From Pseudoalteromonas sp. XMcav2-N (GTDB lineage: Bacteria; Pseudomonadota; Gammaproteobacteria; Enterobacterales; Alteromonadaceae), in contig NZ_JAMXSF010000007.1 of assembly GCF_024124545.1 (NCBI RefSeq), positions 186,001-250,000 of the forward strand: DNA of 64,000 nt, written 5' to 3'. The notes below the pieces were generated by a model. It saw nothing but the letters and a program-made list of their open reading frames with translations. It was not told where the DNA came from and did not search any database. Made by a program: the position numbers and the translations under genes. This document shows positions 17,198 through 26,838 of this stretch, one piece after another. The first letter of the stretch is position 1, and each line of letters begins with the position of its first letter.

Positions 17198-19264
17198 ATG
17201 ATTGACGAGAAGTCCATGGATTTTATTCAAATTGGCGAGTTTCGCCTCTATCACCAAACGAACGAACTCATTAACGGTGATCACAGCGTCACGCTGGACC
17301 CAAGACAGCTTTCGCTACTGCAATTCTTCATCGATAACCCCAATCGTATTATTGGACGTGACGAATTACAGAATGTGATTTGGCAGGGGTCTATTGTCAC
17401 CGATAACGCCATTAATAAGCTGGTCGCTAATCTGAGAAAAGCGTTTTGTGACGATCCTAAACTTCCTCAATATATTCAAACAGTCCCTAAACAAGGTTAT
17501 CGCTTTATTGCACCAATCAGGGTGGGCGCAGAAGCCCCTGAGGCTTTTTCATCACAGCAACCAGAACCAAAATTTTCTGTACGTCGTTTTCTTATGCCTG
17601 GCCTGGTTTTACTCTTTGGTTTGCTGGCAGGTCTGATTTGGCATGATGGCGGTGAACCTTCATGGCAGTACGGAGAAAGTCAGGCGATGAGCCGGGTTAA
17701 GGGTGGGAAAATGTACCCCGTTGTATTACCAGAGTATGAACACCTTGCATTTTTAAATATTACCGTAGAGCTGGGACGTAGTTTGTGGGTAGCAAGTTAT
17801 GGTGCACAAAATGATACCTTGCCCCAGATTGTTGCAACACCAGATTACCACCTTCAGCAGCTACTGGGCGGTCAGGGTGAGTTTTTGATTTTTAAAGGGT
17901 ATTACAAAGAGCAATGTGGTTGGTTTAAAGCACGACTCGACCTGACAACACGGCAACTTGAGGCCCCCTCCGAGGCACTGTATAACTGTGACCTGATTTA
18001 TCACGATAGTATTTATGTCCCGGCAGAAGACCGTATATACGCGCTGGCACACGAGCGCCGTTTCGAGCACAAAAACGAGTTATACAAGCTGAGTTTCTCG
18101 GGCGAAATCAGTAAATTGCCGACTAAATTAGAATCATCCTGGCGTCTTGCATACCTGGATGCTCATCCTGATACTCGGGCACTGCTACTGACAGTGCACA
18201 CTAATGACGGAAACAGCCGGGTGCTGAGCTATGAACCTGATTCCAATAAACAGGTTTTGCAGCTTTCTCGCACCGGATTGATGCATGGGGCAATTTGGGA
18301 CCATGCTTACAAAGGAGTTGTCTTTTCATCCTCCAGCCCTCGCACTCAGTTGGTTCATCAGTCGTTCGATGATAAGAGTGAGACTTTGCTGAGTAGTCTC
18401 AGTGACAAGATCTGTTGCAATCTCGCGCGTCATAGCAATGGTGCGGATTATATCTTTACCACATATGATAAAGACATAGAGCTCCAGTGGCTGGAAACCG
18501 GTTTTATGCTGGATAACAGCAGCGGGCTTGACCGCTCACCTCGTCTGGCGCATACCGAAAGTGGCGTCTATTTCATTTCTGATCGTTCCGGCAGTTCTCA
18601 GGTGTATTATCAGCGTCCGCAAGAGCAGGCTAAGCCGCTTCCCAGGCTGCCCGATCATGTACGCCTCAGGGATATGGCGCTGTCACCAGATGATGAGTTA
18701 CTACTAATTAATCACGACAACCATGCAATGTGGCTGATCCCAACCAACGAAGCACAACAAGGTAATACGTTGTTTTTCGATGGTTACATCTACCGTCAGA
18801 GCTGGTTGAGTAATAGCTTGTTTGCCTTGTCGGTGAAACAAAACGAACTTAAGCGCGTGCAGATATATAACCGGCAGATGCAACAGGTTGCACAGCTGCC
18901 TCATGGCTGGATGTCAGCGATGACCGATCCCTCAACGCCTGACTATGTTTATCTGACCAACATGGACTATGAGCTGTATCGCTTTCCTTTCGCCAGCATC
19001 TTGAATGGCCTTGAGCAGGCTCAGGGTGAAAAAATTGGTGAGCTGGAGCCTTTTTCGAACCTGGAATTGGAAAAAGGCGTGGTGTACCTGATGACCAAAG
19101 AATGGCATGAGCTGGCCAGGTATAAGATCACCGATGAAGGCTTGCATCCATTATCCAGGCAAGATATCGGCTCATATATGGGGTTTGATGTGCATGATGC
19201 GCAGGTGATCTATGGCCGAAAAGCCGCATTCAGAAGTGATGTCTATAAAACCGTTGCGAGGTAA
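17198..19264 (+). CDS. CadC/ToxR-like membrane transcriptional regulator
   Basis: About 688 residues; the exact start is unclear (GTG 17177, ATG 17198 and ATG 17216 are in frame). An OmpR-type winged helix occupies roughly the first 100 residues (VTLDPRQLSLLQFFIDNP, NAINKLVANLRKAF, YIQTVPKQGYRFI). It is followed by one transmembrane helix (about residues 140-160, MPGLVLLFGLLAGLIW) and a periplasmic region of over 500 residues rich in beta strands, with TolB/propeller-like repeats (SPRLAHTESGVYFISDRSG, LRDMALSPDDELLLIN). This is the layout of one-component regulators that sense periplasmic signals and bind DNA from the membrane. It is divergent from the large PKD lipoprotein, a likely target. 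Confidence 0.85.
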   Translation: MIDEKSMDFIQIGEFRLYHQTNELINGDHSVTLDPRQLSLLQFFIDNPNRIIGRDELQNVIWQGSIVTDNAINKLVANLRKAFCDDPKLPQYIQTVPKQGYRFIAPIRVGAEAPEAFSSQQPEPKFSVRRFLMPGLVLLFGLLAGLIWHDGGEPSWQYGESQAMSRVKGGKMYPVVLPEYEHLAFLNITVELGRSLWVASYGAQNDTLPQIVATPDYHLQQLLGGQGEFLIFKGYYKEQCGWFKARLDLTTRQLEAPSEALYNCDLIYHDSIYVPAEDRIYALAHERRFEHKNELYKLSFSGEISKLPTKLESSWRLAYLDAHPDTRALLLTVHTNDGNSRVLSYEPDSNKQVLQLSRTGLMHGAIWDHAYKGVVFSSSSPRTQLVHQSFDDKSETLLSSLSDKICCNLARHSNGADYIFTTYDKDIELQWLETGFMLDNSSGLDRSPRLAHTESGVYFISDRSGSSQVYYQRPQEQAKPLPRLPDHVRLRDMALSPDDELLLINHDNHAMWLIPTNEAQQGNTLFFDGYIYRQSWLSNSLFALSVKQNELKRVQIYNRQMQQVAQLPHGWMSAMTDPSTPDYVYLTNMDYELYRFPFASILNGLEQAQGEKIGELEPFSNLELEKGVVYLMTKEWHELARYKITDEGLHPLSRQDIGSYMGFDVHDAQVIYGRKAAFRSDVYKTVAR

Positions 19265-19268
19265 CTGC

Positions 19269-19299
19269 ATGGGCGTTGCTGCTAACTGACAACGCCCAT
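19269..19299. terminator. Hairpin between convergent genes
   Basis: ATGGGCGTTG and CAACGCCCAT pair perfectly over 10 bp, just after the stop of the CadC-like gene and before the stop of the convergent DUF5916 gene. Only a short U-run follows. Confidence 0.65.
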
Positions 19300-19313
19300 T
19301 ACTCAGGGTTAGA

Positions 19314-21500
19314 TCACCAGCGATAGGTGTAGTTTAGTTTGATGGCTGTTTCGGAAAAAACGCGTTTTTTATCGTGCCAGCCGTCCTCAAGGTCATAACC
19401 CTTGTTGATACTTAGCTGGTACAGCTCATCCGGTGCAGGTTCGTAGCGCAACCGACTAAAGAGCGAGAAGCTGTTGGATTGGGTGTTGTGTTGCAACAGT
19501 GAGTTCCACGACCACTCGCTGTTAAAGGCAATATTCACTTTTAGCCGGGTGTTGTACATGTTGCTCTTTTCGCCGGCGCGTTCGTAGTAGTACATATGAC
19601 GGCCAAGTTGCACGTACAAATGCTTGTTTGGGCGAGTGTTAATGGTCAGACTAAAGCGCTCAAGGTCGGCATCGAAAAAGTCCCCTTTGACGAGCCGGCC
19701 ACTAACAAAAACAGGCCGGTCGCTGGCTGTTTCATAATAAATGTTCCATTGATTGTAATCATATTCCCCCTCGGCAAACTGAATATTGTCGCGAAACTCA
19801 AAGGGGTTTCTGAGCACTTTGTTGTACATATCGTAACTGATGGAGAAATAGTCGTGAGACCGGGTTTGTACCACTAAAGGCTGCAAGAACAGCTGCTGAC
19901 CTTTCTTCTCGCCTTCGGTATTTTCCCAGCGCTTATAATAGGTTCTGACCTGATAGAGGTTGAGATTGTCTCCCAGCCAGCCTGATTGTGGGCGAACCCG
20001 ATAGTGACTGGTGAGGTGATAGTATTTAAGGTCGGTACGGTTCACAAAGCCCATCGCCGGATTAAAATCTTTGCCGATATAGCGATACTTGGTATCCAGA
20101 TAAAACTTATCATTGGGTAATTTGAATGCCAGGCCATAGGATTTACCATCGCTATCGGTGGTCTCGTTGGGGACGTCCACAGACTGATAGAAGGCATTGG
20201 CAATAAACTGCTCTTCACCAAATAGTAAATCATCAAAGCGATAGTCAATACCTGTCAGTGCCTGGTTGTGACTGTCATCTGCACTGCCATGGGTGAAAAT
20301 AGCGCCGAGCTGGTGGTGCTCGCCAATATGTTGCTTGGCTCTGGCTACACTAAGCTGGGTCGTTTCCTCGAGATTGCCGTCACGTTCCTGATTGACGCTC
20401 AGTATGCCAAGATCTGTGTTGCCAATCCGGCCGGTTAATTTGGTCCCCCAATTTACATCCAGTATACCTGACTGCGGGCCCTGACCAATGCGGCGCGAAT
20501 AAAAGGGCATGCCATTGTAATCGTCATCGTCCATGCCGCCGAAACGAAAAATCTGACTATCCTGCAAGAAGAAATCGCGTTTTTCACTGTAGTACTGGCC
20601 AAACCGTGTCATGTTCATTTCAATCTCATCAACGTCTGTACCCGAAAAATCTGTATTGAGTGTAAGCTGACCTGTCAGACTCGGAGTAAACCGATAGGTC
20701 GCATCCAGTGAAGGCTCAAAGCGGCTCTCAGTCTGTGTTTCTTTGTAAGCCAGGCCAGGTTTGACTTCGATTCCCAGGCCCTGATCTAAGTTGTTGAGCC
20801 CGGAGATCGGCGCAGTTTGTGAGGCATGCCAGCCATACGAGTTAGGGTTATTGAGATTCCAGAAAGACTGGACATAAGGGCTGGATAGTTTGTGGCGTAG
20901 CTGTAGCCCCCAGTTTTTGGCATCCGGGTCAAAAGACATAGACTGCATGGGGATTGCAATTTCAACAGTCCAGCCGTCGTCCTGTTGCTGAGTTTTGGCG
21001 TACCACAGCGTTTTCCACTCGGCGATATACTCGGTACCATTAACCAGGCCGTCTTCACGCACACCAGAAGGAGTAACATGAAACAGGTAGCCGTCTGATT
21101 TGTCATGATTGGTGTCTATGATGAGGCCAAAATAGTCTTCGTTCCAGATCCGCTCACCCTGGGTAAGCACTCTGTCCATAATGGTATTGGCGGGTTGAGT
21201 AATTTTTGCTGCAACATAAAAGTATTGTTCATCGTAGGCAACATATGCCGTGATCGGATATCTGGGGGTCCCGCCGACGGTTGGACGGAATTCAACAAAC
21301 TCCGTGATCACACGAGCATTTTGCCACTCCGTGGCAGAGAGCTCACCATCTATGAGTGGCGCATTGTTCAGGCGGGGGATTGCCGTTTCACTTTGCGTAA
21401 ATTGTTGCCAGGGGCGAATGTGCTCAGACGATTGCTGGGCCGCGCCACAAGCCGTATATAAAGTACAGAGTGTTAAGCTTAGTGCGTTCAACTTATTCAT
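19314..21500 (-). CDS. DUF5916 outer-membrane protein with N-terminal CBM9-like domain
   Basis: 728 residues from the ATG at 21500. A signal peptide (about 22 residues) is followed by a CBM9-type domain (residues ~40-220) with IDGELSATEW, YVAYDEQYFYVAAKI, EDYFGLIIDTNHD, YLFHVTPSG and WTVEIAIPMQSM. The remainder is a DUF5916 beta-barrel (QLTLNTDFSGTDVDEIEMN, SEKRDFFLQDSQIFRFGG) ending in the C-terminal aromatic W. Such proteins sit in the outer membrane of Alteromonadales and Bacteroidetes. Their function is not established; sugar or polymer binding has been suggested. The gene is monocistronic and convergent with the CadC-like regulator. Confidence 0.88.
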   Translation of the reverse strand: MNKLNALSLTLCTLYTACGAAQQSSEHIRPWQQFTQSETAIPRLNNAPLIDGELSATEWQNARVITEFVEFRPTVGGTPRYPITAYVAYDEQYFYVAAKITQPANTIMDRVLTQGERIWNEDYFGLIIDTNHDKSDGYLFHVTPSGVREDGLVNGTEYIAEWKTLWYAKTQQQDDGWTVEIAIPMQSMSFDPDAKNWGLQLRHKLSSPYVQSFWNLNNPNSYGWHASQTAPISGLNNLDQGLGIEVKPGLAYKETQTESRFEPSLDATYRFTPSLTGQLTLNTDFSGTDVDEIEMNMTRFGQYYSEKRDFFLQDSQIFRFGGMDDDDYNGMPFYSRRIGQGPQSGILDVNWGTKLTGRIGNTDLGILSVNQERDGNLEETTQLSVARAKQHIGEHHQLGAIFTHGSADDSHNQALTGIDYRFDDLLFGEEQFIANAFYQSVDVPNETTDSDGKSYGLAFKLPNDKFYLDTKYRYIGKDFNPAMGFVNRTDLKYYHLTSHYRVRPQSGWLGDNLNLYQVRTYYKRWENTEGEKKGQQLFLQPLVVQTRSHDYFSISYDMYNKVLRNPFEFRDNIQFAEGEYDYNQWNIYYETASDRPVFVSGRLVKGDFFDADLERFSLTINTRPNKHLYVQLGRHMYYYERAGEKSNMYNTRLKVNIAFNSEWSWNSLLQHNTQSNSFSLFSRLRYEPAPDELYQLSINKGYDLEDGWHDKKRVFSETAIKLNYTYRW

Positions 21501-21669
21501 TGTTTTATCCGTTTCGTAAAAAGCTGAGCTCATTGTTGTCTGAACAAGTACAAAAAGCGTGAGAAAGGCGCGAAACGAGGTGACAAAGTGAGGAAATTAT
21601 GTGATTAATACATGCCTAACGTGATGAATTAAATGGTTTTAAATTTTTAGCATGTAAAAAGGATGCCTT

Positions 21670-22710
21670 ATGTACTATCCCGCTCCCTTAACCTCTGGCA
21701 GTACTATTGCTGTTACCGCCTTTTCCAGTGGTGTACCAACACCTTTGCACGCTCGCCTTGACAGAGTGTTACAAGACCTGGTGCTACGTGGGTTTAAGGT
21801 GCTCGAAGGTCAGTGTTTAAGGGACGACCAACTGCATGTCAGCGCACCGGTAGCTCAGCGCGTTGAAGAGCTTATGCGGTTTTTAATGGACGATCAGGTT
21901 GATGCCATTATGGCCCCCTGGGGCGGTGAAATTGCCATGGACTTGTTGCCCTTGCTCGACTGGGAGGCACTGCAACATGCCCGGCCTAAGTGGCTAATGG
22001 GGTTTTCAGATATCAGCACCGTGCTGAGCGCATTTACCAGTAAACTGGGCTGGGCTACGTGTCATTGCACTAACCTTATGCAGCTTTCACTTGCACAGTC
22101 GGATCCCTTGACCGCTAACACTTTTAAGCACTTGTATACGGCATCAGGCGGTTCGTTTACGCAAATTCCCGCGCCTTTTTTTGAACAAGGCTACAGCAAT
22201 TATGCGCAAGACAGCGAAGCGGTATTTAATTTGACAGAGCAAAGTGGCTGGCAGCGAATAAATCATGATGAACAGCTTGATGGCTCAGTGTCGTTTAGCG
22301 GGCGCTTGTTGGGAGGATGCCTGGACACGCATATGCTGATGTTTGGCTCTGAGTATTTTGATCCGCAAAGACTGCTTGACAGGCACCCGGATGACAAGCT
22401 TATCTTCTATTTTGAAAATGCTGAGCAGTCGCCAACTGGCTATTACCGGGCTTTACAGAGTCTCAAGTTACGCGGCGCGTTTGAACATGCTGCCGGTATT
22501 CTTATTGGTCGCAATGCCGTTTCGGGGAGTGCCGGAAAAGCGTTTGACGGAGAGACTGCGGTCAAAATGGCGTTAGAGGATTTGACGATTCCGGTTGTGA
22601 CGGGAGTGGACGTGTCTCATATTGCGCCCAATCTGGTGATGATCAATGGCGCGCTGGCTGAAGTGAGTTGCACAGGTGAGCAGTGGGCTCTGGTTCAGCA
22701 TCTACGATAA
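21670..22710 (+). CDS. LD-carboxypeptidase / MccF-type serine peptidase (family S66)
   Basis: 346 residues, start supported by AAAAGGATGCCTT. It is a complete S66 protein: N-terminal Rossmann-like half with MAPWGGEIAMDLLPLLD and nucleophile S113 in GFSDIST, and C-terminal half with E249 (FYFEN) and H317 (GVDVSHIAP), completing the Ser-Glu-His triad. Family members cut L,D-peptide bonds in muropeptide recycling (LdcA) or hydrolyse microcin C and related acyl-sulfamoyl adenylates (MccF). The preserved GYYRALQSL loop and lack of a cell-wall gene neighbour make MccF-like detoxification as likely as recycling. It is a single gene, without a signal peptide, thus cytoplasmic. Confidence 0.88.
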   Translation: MYYPAPLTSGSTIAVTAFSSGVPTPLHARLDRVLQDLVLRGFKVLEGQCLRDDQLHVSAPVAQRVEELMRFLMDDQVDAIMAPWGGEIAMDLLPLLDWEALQHARPKWLMGFSDISTVLSAFTSKLGWATCHCTNLMQLSLAQSDPLTANTFKHLYTASGGSFTQIPAPFFEQGYSNYAQDSEAVFNLTEQSGWQRINHDEQLDGSVSFSGRLLGGCLDTHMLMFGSEYFDPQRLLDRHPDDKLIFYFENAEQSPTGYYRALQSLKLRGAFEHAAGILIGRNAVSGSAGKAFDGETAVKMALEDLTIPVVTGVDVSHIAPNLVMINGALAEVSCTGEQWALVQHLR

Positions 22711-22846
22711 CTGAAAACGGGGCGGGGTGACTCGTCCTGAAAATCTGTGATTAGTCGAAAATAGGCCCTGTCTCGGCAAAAGGTCCTTCATTTTATTCAT
22801 CTTTTAGTTTTACAGTGCGCCCGTTGGTTTATTGTTTTAGGAACAA

Positions 22847-24103
22847 ATGGGCATGATGACAACTCGCGCACTATCGGCTTTGCTGATTTTTATTACCACG
22901 GTTTTTAGCGCTGCTTTTACATTACCTGTTAAGGCAGCATCAGTTAAGGCGTCACCTGGTCAGGCATCTGATCAAAGTGTGGTGATATTCTCACTGGATG
23001 GCTTTCGCTGGGACTACATTGAAAAGCATAATGCAAAGAATCTGGCTTCTTTGGCAGCGCAGGGAGTGAGGGCCGAGTATCTGGAGCCTGTATATCCTAC
23101 CAAGACTTTTCCCAACCACTTGTCTATTGTAACCGGTTTGCTGCCGTCCAATCATGGTATTGTGGGCAACCACTTTTGCGACAAAGACCGTAACCAGTGT
23201 TATAAAATGGGGCATGGTCAGGATGACAGCTCATGGTTAAAAGGGATCCCGCTTTGGAATTTGGCGCAAATGCAAGGGTTAAAAGCGGCAACCTATTTCT
23301 GGCCCGAATCCGATGCCCGCTTCAATGGTATGACTCCCAGCTATTTTTACCACTATTCAAAGCACAGTGATTATCAGCAGCGCATTGATCAAATTATTCA
23401 ATGGCTGAAGTTGCCAGAGCAGACTCGCCCCCGCTTTGTTGCCGGGTATTTTTCACTCGTCGACACCATGGGCCATGAATTTGGTCCTGATGCACAACAG
23501 ACTTATGAGGCGGTGCAAAAGGTGGATAAATTGATAGGTCAGCTGGCGCGGCGCATACAGCGCGAAGTAGAGCAGGACGTCAACCTTATCATTGTGTCAG
23601 ACCATGGTATGGCCCAGCTGGATCCTGAGCGGAGTTTGCAGCTTTCTGATCTGGGCATTGATCTGAGTGATTTTATAGTAAAGAACAGTGGTACGCAGGT
23701 CTGGTTATATAAACAACCCAATACGGAGATGGACCTGCAAGAGATTCGGGCACAGCTGAAACGCAATGCTCGCGGTCGCTATGATATCCTCAGTGAAGAA
23801 ACACTCAAAAGTCGCGGTGTGACGATAGATGCAACGACGGCTGATATTGTGATTGAAACTCAGGCACCACGTTATTTTGCATACGATGACAAAGACAAAC
23901 ACTATGGCACGCATGGCTTTGCCGTTACACAGGATATGCATGCGACCTTTGTTGCAGTGGGCCCGGCGTTTAAACAGGGGGTGAAGATTGGCCCGGTGAA
24001 AAACCTCGATATTTATCCTGTGGTAGCGCAGATCCTGGGCCTTGAATTATTGTCTGATATCGACGGAACGGGCGCGTCTTTATTACCGGCATTGCGCCAC
24101 TGA
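22847..24103 (+). CDS. ENPP-type alkaline-phosphatase-superfamily phosphodiesterase
   Basis: 418 residues, start preceded by AGGAAC. It has a signal peptide (about 30 residues, ending PVKA), so it is periplasmic. The metal and catalytic set of nucleotide pyrophosphatases/phosphodiesterases is visible: D51 in SLDGF, nucleophile T87 in PTKTFPNH, DTMGHEFGPD, SDHGM and GTHGF near the C-terminus. The family hydrolyses nucleotide or lipid phosphodiesters with two zinc ions. Length is near the usual 400-430 for bacterial ENPP. It is probably single-gene, in the same direction as the upstream LD-carboxypeptidase with a 136-bp gap. Confidence 0.9.
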   Translation: MGMMTTRALSALLIFITTVFSAAFTLPVKAASVKASPGQASDQSVVIFSLDGFRWDYIEKHNAKNLASLAAQGVRAEYLEPVYPTKTFPNHLSIVTGLLPSNHGIVGNHFCDKDRNQCYKMGHGQDDSSWLKGIPLWNLAQMQGLKAATYFWPESDARFNGMTPSYFYHYSKHSDYQQRIDQIIQWLKLPEQTRPRFVAGYFSLVDTMGHEFGPDAQQTYEAVQKVDKLIGQLARRIQREVEQDVNLIIVSDHGMAQLDPERSLQLSDLGIDLSDFIVKNSGTQVWLYKQPNTEMDLQEIRAQLKRNARGRYDILSEETLKSRGVTIDATTADIVIETQAPRYFAYDDKDKHYGTHGFAVTQDMHATFVAVGPAFKQGVKIGPVKNLDIYPVVAQILGLELLSDIDGTGASLLPALRH

Positions 24104-24250
24104 TTGCTCATGTGGATACCGGGGGGCATTCCCGGCGGCGCGGTGATTGAGTTTGGGTAAACCCGATGTGCGGTTTGAAACAGCTTTGCTTTCTTGGACC
24201 ACTTTTATCCTTGAGTTACTCACAAGATAGTCACAAAATCTGTGGGTAAG

Positions 24251-24511
24251 CTATTCAACCTGAGCTAAATCAGGAGCATTAGCATGTTCAATCTGTTTGA
24301 TAAGGTTACTTTCAGGGGGCAGTGTTATTTCGCCCAAATGAGACATTACAATAACTTGCTGCTCAAGCATAATGTCTATTACCTTTTGGCAATTGACACG
24401 GTGCTTTGTTACGCCCTGAAGCCTAAGTGTTGATAAAGATAATGGGGTTGGATGGCAACTGAGTAATTCTGCCAAGATTAAGCGATATAGTAGTTTTTCA
24501 GTGCGGGTCAT
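24251..24511 (-). CDS. Small hypothetical protein, possible winged-helix
   Basis: 86 residues from the ATG at 24511; AGGGAC lies 9-10 bp upstream. I do not recognise it. The sequence TRTEKLLYRLILAEL, LSLSTLRLQGVT, KVIDIMLEQQVIVMSHLGEITL has the helix-helix-wing look of a small winged-helix DNA-binding fold. No membrane segment or Cys cluster. It lies after the hut operon on the same strand but is separated from it by two hairpins with U-runs. Confidence 0.5.
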   Translation of the reverse strand: MTRTEKLLYRLILAELLSCHPTPLSLSTLRLQGVTKHRVNCQKVIDIMLEQQVIVMSHLGEITLPPESNLIKQIEHANAPDLAQVE

Positions 24512-24574
24512 AAATGGTGTCCCTGTCAAATTTTTTAACAAGGATATGTTAGTCTATAACAAAAAATTAGCAAC

Positions 24575-24598
24575 AAAAAAAGAGCCAGAAACTGGCTC
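24575..24598 (-). terminator. Terminator-like hairpin upstream of the small hypothetical gene
   Basis: On the minus strand, GAGCCAG-TTT-CTGGCTC is followed by seven U. It lies 64 bp before the small gene at 24511, so it either backs up the hutU terminator or forms a leader for that gene. Confidence 0.7.
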
Positions 24599-24763
24599 GT
24601 TGTCTGATAATACAAGACATAATGGGATAATGTCTTGGTCTATTTTGCGCTTGGTGTATGGCAGTAAAGCTTCAAAATTATGACATATTAAAGACACTTA
24701 AAGGGGCAGCCTGTTATGTCATGTGACACTGTCCGACTTTGTCAGATAAAGTAGCGCAGAGAC

Positions 24764-24794
24764 AAAAATGGCTACCCAGGAGCAGCCATTTTTT
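24764..24794. terminator. Terminator of the hutHU operon
   Basis: AAAAATGGCT and AGCCATTTTT pair over 10 bp with a 10-base loop, with U-runs in both directions, immediately after the hutU stop. Confidence 0.8.
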
Positions 24795-24812
24795 CATACC
24801 GATTGTTAGCGT

Positions 24813-26825
24813 TTAGAGCGAGAGGTTATTGAGAATCTCGTCGTCTACGCCATTTGGCAGGGTTACTTTCAGCTTAGGCGTGCGGGCCATTTCGCGTTTG
24901 ATTGCAAAATTGGCTTCTTCGTTACGGGCCCAGCTGCGTCTTGCAATACCATTGTTAACATCGAACAACAGCATAGACTTAAGACGACGCTCAGCGTCGC
25001 TGCTGCCATCCAGTACCATACCAAAACCGCCGTTGATCACTTCACCCCAGCCAACACCACCGCCGTTGTGGATAGACACCCAGGTTGCACCACGGAAGCT
25101 GTCGCCAATCACGTTGTGAATGGCCATATCTGCGGTAAAGCGACTGCCATCATAAATATTGGACGTTTCGCGGAACGGTGAATCGGTACCACTTACATCG
25201 TGGTGGTCACGGCCCAATACCACAGGACCAATGTCGCCACGAGCAATTGCATCGTTAAAGGCCTTGGCGATTTCCATACGACCTTGTGCATCGGCGTACA
25301 GAATACGAGCTTGTGAGCCAACAACCAGTTTGTTTTGCTTGGCATCTTTGATCCAGGTGATGTTGTCCTGCATCTGCTGTTGGATCTCTTCCGGCGATTC
25401 CGCCATGATCTTATTCAGCACTTCAGCTGCAATGGCATCGGTTTTGTCCAGATCAGCCGGATTGCCAGAAGCACATACCCAGCGGAATGGGCCAAAGCCG
25501 TAGTCAAAACACATTGGGCCAAGAATATCCTGTACGTAAGACGGATATTTAAAGTCGATGCCATTTTCAGCCATCACATCGCCACCGGCACGAGATGATT
25601 CGAGCAAGAAAGCATTGCCGTAGTCGAAGAAGTAAGTGCCACGGGCAGTGTGCTTGTTCACCGCATCGGCATGACGCTTCAGCGTGGCCTGGACTTTTTC
25701 TTTGAAGACTTCCGGCTCTTCGCGGATCAGTCGGTTAGACTCTTCAAAACTGATATCGACCGGGTAGTAACCGCCTGACCAGGGGTTGTGCAGCGACGTC
25801 TGATCTGACCCCAGGTGAATGAAAATATCCTGCTCATAGAAGGTTTCCCAGACATCAACCACGTTACCGATATAGGCAATCGATACCACTTCTTCGTTCT
25901 CCTGCGCGGTCTTAACGCGCGCAACCAGCTCGTCCATGTTGTCGATAAGCTCATCAACCCAGCCTTGCTGGTGACGTTTAGTGGCAGCAGCCGGATTCAC
26001 TTCGGCACAGACAGTAATACAGTTAGCGATGTTACCGGCTTTAGGTTGTGCACCACTCATGCCACCAAGACCGGCGGTCAGGAATACTTTGCCTTTCGGG
26101 CTGTCGCCTTTTTCAAGGACTTTGCGGAATGCGTTCATCACAGTGATGGTGGTACCGTGAACAATGCCCTGTGGGCCAATGTACATGAAAGAACCAGCAG
26201 TCATCTGACCGTACTGAGTCACGCCCAGCGCGTTGAATTTTTCCCAGTCATCAGGCTTAGAGTAGTTCGGGATCATCATACCATTGGTGACAACAACGCG
26301 CGGCGCGTCTTCGCTTGACGGGAACAAGCCCATCGGGTGACCAGAGTAAATGTGTAGTGTCTGGTCGTTTTCCATCTCGCTCAGGTATTTCATGGCCAGC
26401 AGATACTGCGCCCAGTTCTGGAATACCGCGCCGTTACCGCCGTAAGTGATCAACTCTTCCGGGTGCTGCGCAACTGCCGGATCCAGGTTATTGTCGATCA
26501 TCAGCATGATGGCTGCGGCTTGCTGACACTTAGCAGGATAATCGCTGACAGAGCGCGCTTTAAGGTCGTAGTTAGGCTTAAAGCGGTACATGTAAATACG
26601 GCCGAAGTTTTTCAGCTCCTCGGCAAATTCAGCTGCCAGCTCCTGGTGCCATTCTTTCGGGAAGTAGCGTAGCGCATTGCGCAGCGCCAGTTGCTTTTCG
26701 TCGGCTGATAAAATGTCTTTACGCTTAGGGGCGCGGTTGGCACCTGCCGGGTAAGCCTTTGGCGCAGGCAACTCGCTGGGGATCCCTTGCTTAATTTGGT
26801 CCTGAAAACTCAGTGTTGTGGTCAT
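24813..26825 (-). CDS. hutU: Urocanate hydratase, long form
   Basis: 670 residues. Second step of histidine degradation: urocanate to 4-imidazolone-5-propionate, using NAD+ as an electrophile. Hallmarks seen include YGGNGAVFQNWAQY, YSGHPMGLFPSS, TNGMMIPNYS, GQMTAGSFMYIGPQGIVHGT, GLGGMSGAQPKA, LGSDQTSLHNPWSGGYYPV, VVGSQARILYAD, GRDHHDVSGTDSPFRETSNIYDGS and HNGGGVGWGEVINGGFGMVLDG. Usual bacterial HutU is about 555 residues; this is about 115 longer. The extra N-terminal segment and internal insertions resemble the long animal-type urocanase as I recall it. Located 13 bp downstream of hutH and co-transcribed. Confidence 0.95.
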   Translation of the reverse strand: MTTTLSFQDQIKQGIPSELPAPKAYPAGANRAPKRKDILSADEKQLALRNALRYFPKEWHQELAAEFAEELKNFGRIYMYRFKPNYDLKARSVSDYPAKCQQAAAIMLMIDNNLDPAVAQHPEELITYGGNGAVFQNWAQYLLAMKYLSEMENDQTLHIYSGHPMGLFPSSEDAPRVVVTNGMMIPNYSKPDDWEKFNALGVTQYGQMTAGSFMYIGPQGIVHGTTITVMNAFRKVLEKGDSPKGKVFLTAGLGGMSGAQPKAGNIANCITVCAEVNPAAATKRHQQGWVDELIDNMDELVARVKTAQENEEVVSIAYIGNVVDVWETFYEQDIFIHLGSDQTSLHNPWSGGYYPVDISFEESNRLIREEPEVFKEKVQATLKRHADAVNKHTARGTYFFDYGNAFLLESSRAGGDVMAENGIDFKYPSYVQDILGPMCFDYGFGPFRWVCASGNPADLDKTDAIAAEVLNKIMAESPEEIQQQMQDNITWIKDAKQNKLVVGSQARILYADAQGRMEIAKAFNDAIARGDIGPVVLGRDHHDVSGTDSPFRETSNIYDGSRFTADMAIHNVIGDSFRGATWVSIHNGGGVGWGEVINGGFGMVLDGSSDAERRLKSMLLFDVNNGIARRSWARNEEANFAIKREMARTPKLKVTLPNGVDDEILNNLSL

Positions 26826-26838
26826 TGTTATTTTCCCC

